A stretch of 64,000 nt of DNA from assembly GCA_023411555.1 (NCBI GenBank), contig JAEYOQ010000059.1, positions 186,001-250,000 of the forward strand, given 5' to 3'. Below are positions 60,967-64,000 of the stretch, piece after piece (within the stretch, counting starts at the first letter, position 1; each line of letters starts with the position of its first letter). The notes under the pieces are model-generated. The model was not told the DNA's origin. It searched no databases and worked only from the letters and a program-made list of their open reading frames with translations. The stretch comes from Bacillota bacterium (GTDB lineage: Bacteria > Bacillota > Clostridia > Lachnospirales > Lachnospiraceae). A program made the position numbers and the translations under genes.

Positions 60967-61941
60967 ATGATTAAGGTTGAACACATCTCTAAGACCTTCA
61001 AGGTCAGCCGGCGTAATGCCGGATTTTCTGAAGCATTCAAGGCTTTATTTCATAAGCAGTATGAATGCATCAAAGCACTCGATGATATCTCCTTTCAGAT
61101 CGAAGAGGGGGAGATGGTCGGGTATATCGGTCCCAACGGTGCAGGCAAAAGCAGTACAATCAAGGTATTAAGCGGTATATTGACTCCGGATGGAGGACAT
61201 TGCAGCATCGACGGAAGAGTTCCCTGGAAAGACAGAACAGCACATGTGAAAGAGATTGGAGTAGTCTTCGGTCAACGTTCCCAGCTATGGTGGGATGTGC
61301 CTGTTATTGATTCCTTCGAGCTTCTAAGGGACATTTACAGAATTCCTACACAAACCTACAACAATAATCTTGAGGAGCTTGTTACTCTACTGAATTTATC
61401 TGAGATTGTAAGAACTCCTGCGAGACAGCTTTCTCTGGGGCAACGAATGCGCTGTGAGATAGCGGCATCCTTGCTTCACAGCCCTAAGATTCTATTCCTG
61501 GACGAGCCGACCATTGGCCTCGATGCGGTATCGAAGCTAGCAGTGCGAGACTTTATATTGGAACGGAATCGGGTTCATAAGACAACAGTCATTCTAACCA
61601 CCCATGATATGCAGGATATCGAGACCTTAACTAAGAGAATCATTCTGATTGGAAAAGGAAGAATCCTAATGGATGGTAACCTGGAGGATATTCGGAAACA
61701 GTTCGCCACAAATAAGCTTCTGACAGTGGAGCATGGAGGCGGTACTATTATACCCGGTGAGGGTATGCGGGCTGTTTCAGTCAGTAATCAGCTGGCCTTG
61801 TTCGATATTGATCTATCAAAGCTTATGGTATCGGATGCGATTAAGAGGATTTCAGACCAGGTGGAGGTAATCGATCTGTCAGTTGATGGTCCCTCTATTG
61901 ATGAGGTAGTGGCTAAGCTTTACCAGCAATATCAAATATAA
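60967..61941 (+). CDS. ABC-2 exporter ATPase
   Basis: This 324-residue cytoplasmic ATPase belongs to the DrrA/CcmA-like exporter group. Walker A is GPNGAGKSS, the signature is LSLGQRMRCEIA, Walker B is KILFLDEPTIGLD and the switch His is in LTTHDMQD. The segment GVVFGQRSQLWWDVPV between Walker A and the signature is typical of the subfamily that pairs with DUF990-type permeases. The C-terminal 90 residues form a small regulatory domain. AGGAGG precedes ATG 60967. Two permease genes follow. The substrate is unknown. Confidence 0.9.
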   Translation: MIKVEHISKTFKVSRRNAGFSEAFKALFHKQYECIKALDDISFQIEEGEMVGYIGPNGAGKSSTIKVLSGILTPDGGHCSIDGRVPWKDRTAHVKEIGVVFGQRSQLWWDVPVIDSFELLRDIYRIPTQTYNNNLEELVTLLNLSEIVRTPARQLSLGQRMRCEIAASLLHSPKILFLDEPTIGLDAVSKLAVRDFILERNRVHKTTVILTTHDMQDIETLTKRIILIGKGRILMDGNLEDIRKQFATNKLLTVEHGGGTIIPGEGMRAVSVSNQLALFDIDLSKLMVSDAIKRISDQVEVIDLSVDGPSIDEVVAKLYQQYQI

Positions 61942-62072
61942 TAATACTCAGATACCCACTCTTAAGGTTAAGAGAGGGAAATTGTCATGCCCATTTATCG
62001 TTATAAGGGGCAGTAAGAGATCACTTTAATCCTACTGATATGGGTATGAACTGAGGATAGGAGTTGATTAAT

Positions 62073-62906
62073 TTGAATAGAGAAATGACTCAGAAGTTCG
62101 GTATCAGTAAATATACCTCTCTTTTTCGTATGAAATTTACCGCCGGTTTACAATACCGAGCCGCTGCGGCCGCCGGCATTGCTACTCAATTTGTATGGGG
62201 AATTATGAGTATACTGCTTTATAAAGCCTTCTATGAGGCTGACCCGAACTCCTTTCCCATGAGCTTTCAGGCCCTATCGTCCTATATATGGCTGCAGCAG
62301 GCGTTTTTAGCCCTGTTTATGGGTTGGTTCTTTGAAAATGATATTTTTAGTACGATAACAGAGGGGGGGATTGCATATGAGCTCTGCAGACCTCTTGATA
62401 TCTACTATATGTGGTTTTTCAGAACCATGGCAAACCGATTGGCAAAGGCTGTGCTTCGTTGTATGCCCATCCTGATATTTGCAGCCTTTCTACCTGCACC
62501 ATATGGTATTAGTCTGCCTGAGAGCTCGAGTGCTGGGATTTGGTTTGTGATAACGACAATACTAGGCTTTTTGGTTGTAGTCTCTTATAGCATGCTAGTC
62601 TATATAGCCACCTTTTATACCTTCTCCCCCTTGGGGGTAAGAATGGTCTCGGTGTCTTTGGTAGAATTTTTTGCAGGTGCTGTGATACCCATACCCTTCT
62701 TACCTGAAGGTATGAGACAAGTAGTAGAGCTTCTTCCCTTTGCCTCAATGCAAAATATCCCACTTCGTATATATACAGGAGATATTATTGGAGTGGATAT
62801 TTTGGTAAGAGTAGCCTTGCAGCTATTTTGGATTGTATTACTTATGTGGTGTGGGAAGCGGTTAATGGGACATGCTCTTAAGCGAGTTGTTGTGCAAGGT
62901 GGCTAA
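62073..62906 (+). CDS. ABC-2 family permease (DUF990-like), first subunit
   Basis: This is a 277-residue membrane protein with six predicted helices and family segments AGIATQFVWGIMSILLYKAF, WLQQAFLALFMGWF and EGGIAYELCRPLDIYYMWF. The last pattern (a strongly conserved ELCRP-like loop) marks this permease group. TTG 62073 is the most likely start, placed nine bases after the TAGGAG ribosome site; TTG 62064 is too close. It probably forms a heterodimer with the next permease. Confidence 0.82.
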   Translation: MNREMTQKFGISKYTSLFRMKFTAGLQYRAAAAAGIATQFVWGIMSILLYKAFYEADPNSFPMSFQALSSYIWLQQAFLALFMGWFFENDIFSTITEGGIAYELCRPLDIYYMWFFRTMANRLAKAVLRCMPILIFAAFLPAPYGISLPESSSAGIWFVITTILGFLVVVSYSMLVYIATFYTFSPLGVRMVSVSLVEFFAGAVIPIPFLPEGMRQVVELLPFASMQNIPLRIYTGDIIGVDILVRVALQLFWIVLLMWCGKRLMGHALKRVVVQGG

Positions 62907-62996
62907 TTTGCTAATGACTAAGTCGCCTAATGTGTGAGGGCACAGGACATAAGCTAGCTCAAGACTTATATCTGTGTTTTCGAGATTAGATATATG

Positions 62997-63038
62997 TGCC
63001 GTGGCTCAACTTCATAGGTCTGCGGCAGAATTGAGGAG
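62997..63038 (+). promoter_or_regulatory. Hairpin plus ribosome site of the shared GCGGCAGAAT type
   Basis: TGCCG (62997-63001) pairs with CGGCA (63023-63027), and GAATTGAGGAG follows as ribosome site of the second permease gene. The 3' part is nearly the same as the sequence before the ROK kinase and csoR genes. Confidence 0.55.
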
Positions 63039-63042
63039 TAGT

Positions 63043-63819
63043 ATGAAGCTTTATATGAAATTTTTCGGGATACATCTAAAGGGTGCCATGCAATACAAGT
63101 TATCCTTTTTATTGACTACCATAGGTCAGTTTTTGGTGTCCTTTAATGTATTTCTAGGTATATTATTCATGTTTGATCGTTTTCATGAAGTAAAGGGTTA
63201 TGGCTTCAGTGAAGTGCTTTTGTGCTTTTCCATTATATTGATGAGCTTCTCCCTGGCAGAGATGTTTATGAGAGGTTTTGATCTTTTTGATTCAACAATC
63301 AGCAACGGAGAGTTTGATCGGATATTACTCCGGCCACGAAGCACTATTTTGCTGGTCATATCAGGTAAAATTGAATTTACCCGCTTTGGTAGAATGCTGC
63401 AGGCAATTCTAATGCTTGCTTATGGTGTTGCAGCCTCTGATATAGACTGGGATTGGATTAAAATAATTACCCTCCTGCTTATGATTATAGGAGGAACCGT
63501 AATCTTTGGCTGTCTTTTTATTATCTATGCCAGCATCTGCTTCTTCACCCTGGAGGGGCTGGAATTTATGAATATCCTGACCGACGGTGCCAGGGAGTTT
63601 GGTAGATATCCGATCGGAGTCTATGGTAAAAGGGTCCTTAGATTTTGTACTTTTTTAGTACCTTACACCTTGTTTCAGTATTACCCTTTTCTTTATCTGA
63701 TCGGAAGGGTAAGCTCCTGGACCTATATGTTCTTGCCTATCTTAGGTTGTCTATATTTATTACCTTGCCTTTTGCTATGGAGATATGGGGTAAGACATTA
63801 TAAATCAACTGGATCCTGA
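63043..63819 (+). CDS. ABC-2 family permease (DUF990-like), second subunit
   Basis: This 258-residue membrane protein has about six helices. Recognisable parts are LKGAMQYKLSFLLTTIGQFL, SLAEMFMRGFDLFDSTISNG and EFDRILLRPRSTILLVIS, where FDRILLRP corresponds to the conserved loop of the partner permease. ATG 63043 follows GAGGAG; the open frame from 62974 would include the hairpin module and is rejected. It closes the three-gene exporter operon. Confidence 0.85.
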   Translation: MKLYMKFFGIHLKGAMQYKLSFLLTTIGQFLVSFNVFLGILFMFDRFHEVKGYGFSEVLLCFSIILMSFSLAEMFMRGFDLFDSTISNGEFDRILLRPRSTILLVISGKIEFTRFGRMLQAILMLAYGVAASDIDWDWIKIITLLLMIIGGTVIFGCLFIIYASICFFTLEGLEFMNILTDGAREFGRYPIGVYGKRVLRFCTFLVPYTLFQYYPFLYLIGRVSSWTYMFLPILGCLYLLPCLLLWRYGVRHYKSTGS

Positions 63820-63840
63820 TCCAATAGTAAGCGGTATCTT

Positions 63841-63877
63841 AAAAAAGAAACGGAGACAAAAAAGAAACGGAGACAAA
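63841..63877 (+). repeat. 17-bp tandem repeat, just over two copies
   Basis: AAAAAAGAAACGGAGAC occurs at 63841-63857 and 63858-63874, with the start of a third copy directly before the terminator palindrome. Confidence 0.8.
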
Positions 63878-63880
63878 AAA

Positions 63881-63910
63881 AGAAGCTGTCAGAATATTCT
63901 GACAGCTTCT
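63881..63910 (-). terminator. Perfect 30-bp palindrome, terminator oriented to the minus strand
   Basis: AGAAGCTGTCAGAAT is followed directly by its exact reverse complement. On the minus strand the stem runs into seven T, while on the plus strand no T tract follows. It therefore probably ends a minus-strand gene lying right of the window, and may also slow plus-strand transcription from the ABC operon. Confidence 0.75.
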
Positions 63911-64000
63911 AGCTACCTAGTAGGCACACTTCATTTTGCATCATAACACATTTGAAATAAAAAGTCTAGTAAAATTTTTTATTCCTAGTAAGATTGGATT

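Overview
The window looks like the chromosome of a motile, fermentative, Gram-positive anaerobe of the Clostridia, most likely the Lachnospiraceae or a close relative. This is inferred from gene content: a T-box riboswitch in front of an AspRS-GatCAB operon, glnA followed by an ANTAR-domain regulator, DapL-type lysine/diaminopimelate synthesis, pyruvate formate-lyase, an LTA-synthase-type protein, two PilZ proteins, a chemoreceptor and a FliK-like protein. Base composition is moderately AT-rich. Strong GGAGG-type ribosome binding sites are common, and several genes appear to start with TTG or GTG. I saw no rRNA, tRNA, CRISPR array, transposase or prophage.

Layout. 0-4 kb: the 3' part of a GH127 beta-L-arabinofuranosidase, a PilZ protein on the minus strand and an iron-type alcohol dehydrogenase. 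3.8-8.8 kb: glnA with an attenuator-like leader and an ANTAR regulator, then dapF and dapL. 9-13.6 kb: a DUF3298-type lipoprotein, an 8-bp tandem repeat, and a copper operon copA-copZ-csoR with a CsoR-like operator. 13.6-19.8 kb: an Ami/Opp-type oligopeptide ABC operon. 20-23.5 kb: an LD-carboxypeptidase and an LTA-synthase-like sulfatase. 23.7-28.9 kb: a T-box with overlapping Glu and Asn specifier codons, then aspS2-gatC-gatA-gatB for tRNA-dependent Asn (and Gln) formation. 29-31.9 kb: a second PilZ protein, and a minus-strand RpiR regulator plus MATE exporter.

32-45 kb: a long plus-strand amino-sugar locus, divergent from the RpiR regulator. It encodes a sugar-binding lipoprotein, two permeases and no ATPase; a TIM-barrel (GHL10-like) protein fused to two GNAT domains; a DUF4127 protein; NanE; a GNAT-like acyltransferase; a ROK kinase; a Gfo/Idh/MocA oxidoreductase; a sugar-phosphate isomerase-like TIM barrel; and an ADP-ribosylglycohydrolase-family protein. 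This is the best candidate for an undescribed pathway. I infer import of an unusual amino-sugar compound, N-acylation, phosphorylation, and epimerisation to GlcNAc-6-P.

45-54 kb: a minus-strand FliK-like protein, then gltB and gltD (glutamate synthase), which with glnA give the GS-GOGAT cycle. 54-57.7 kb: an overlooked 33-residue peptide gene on the minus strand, a CRP/FNR-like palindrome, pflB and pflA. 57.8-64 kb: a chemoreceptor, a histidine phosphatase and a three-gene ABC-2 exporter operon.

Intergenic regions are rich in imperfect palindromes of about 60-206 bp, some of which share sequence. A hairpin placed directly upstream of a GGCAGAATGGAGG-like ribosome binding site recurs at five unrelated genes.
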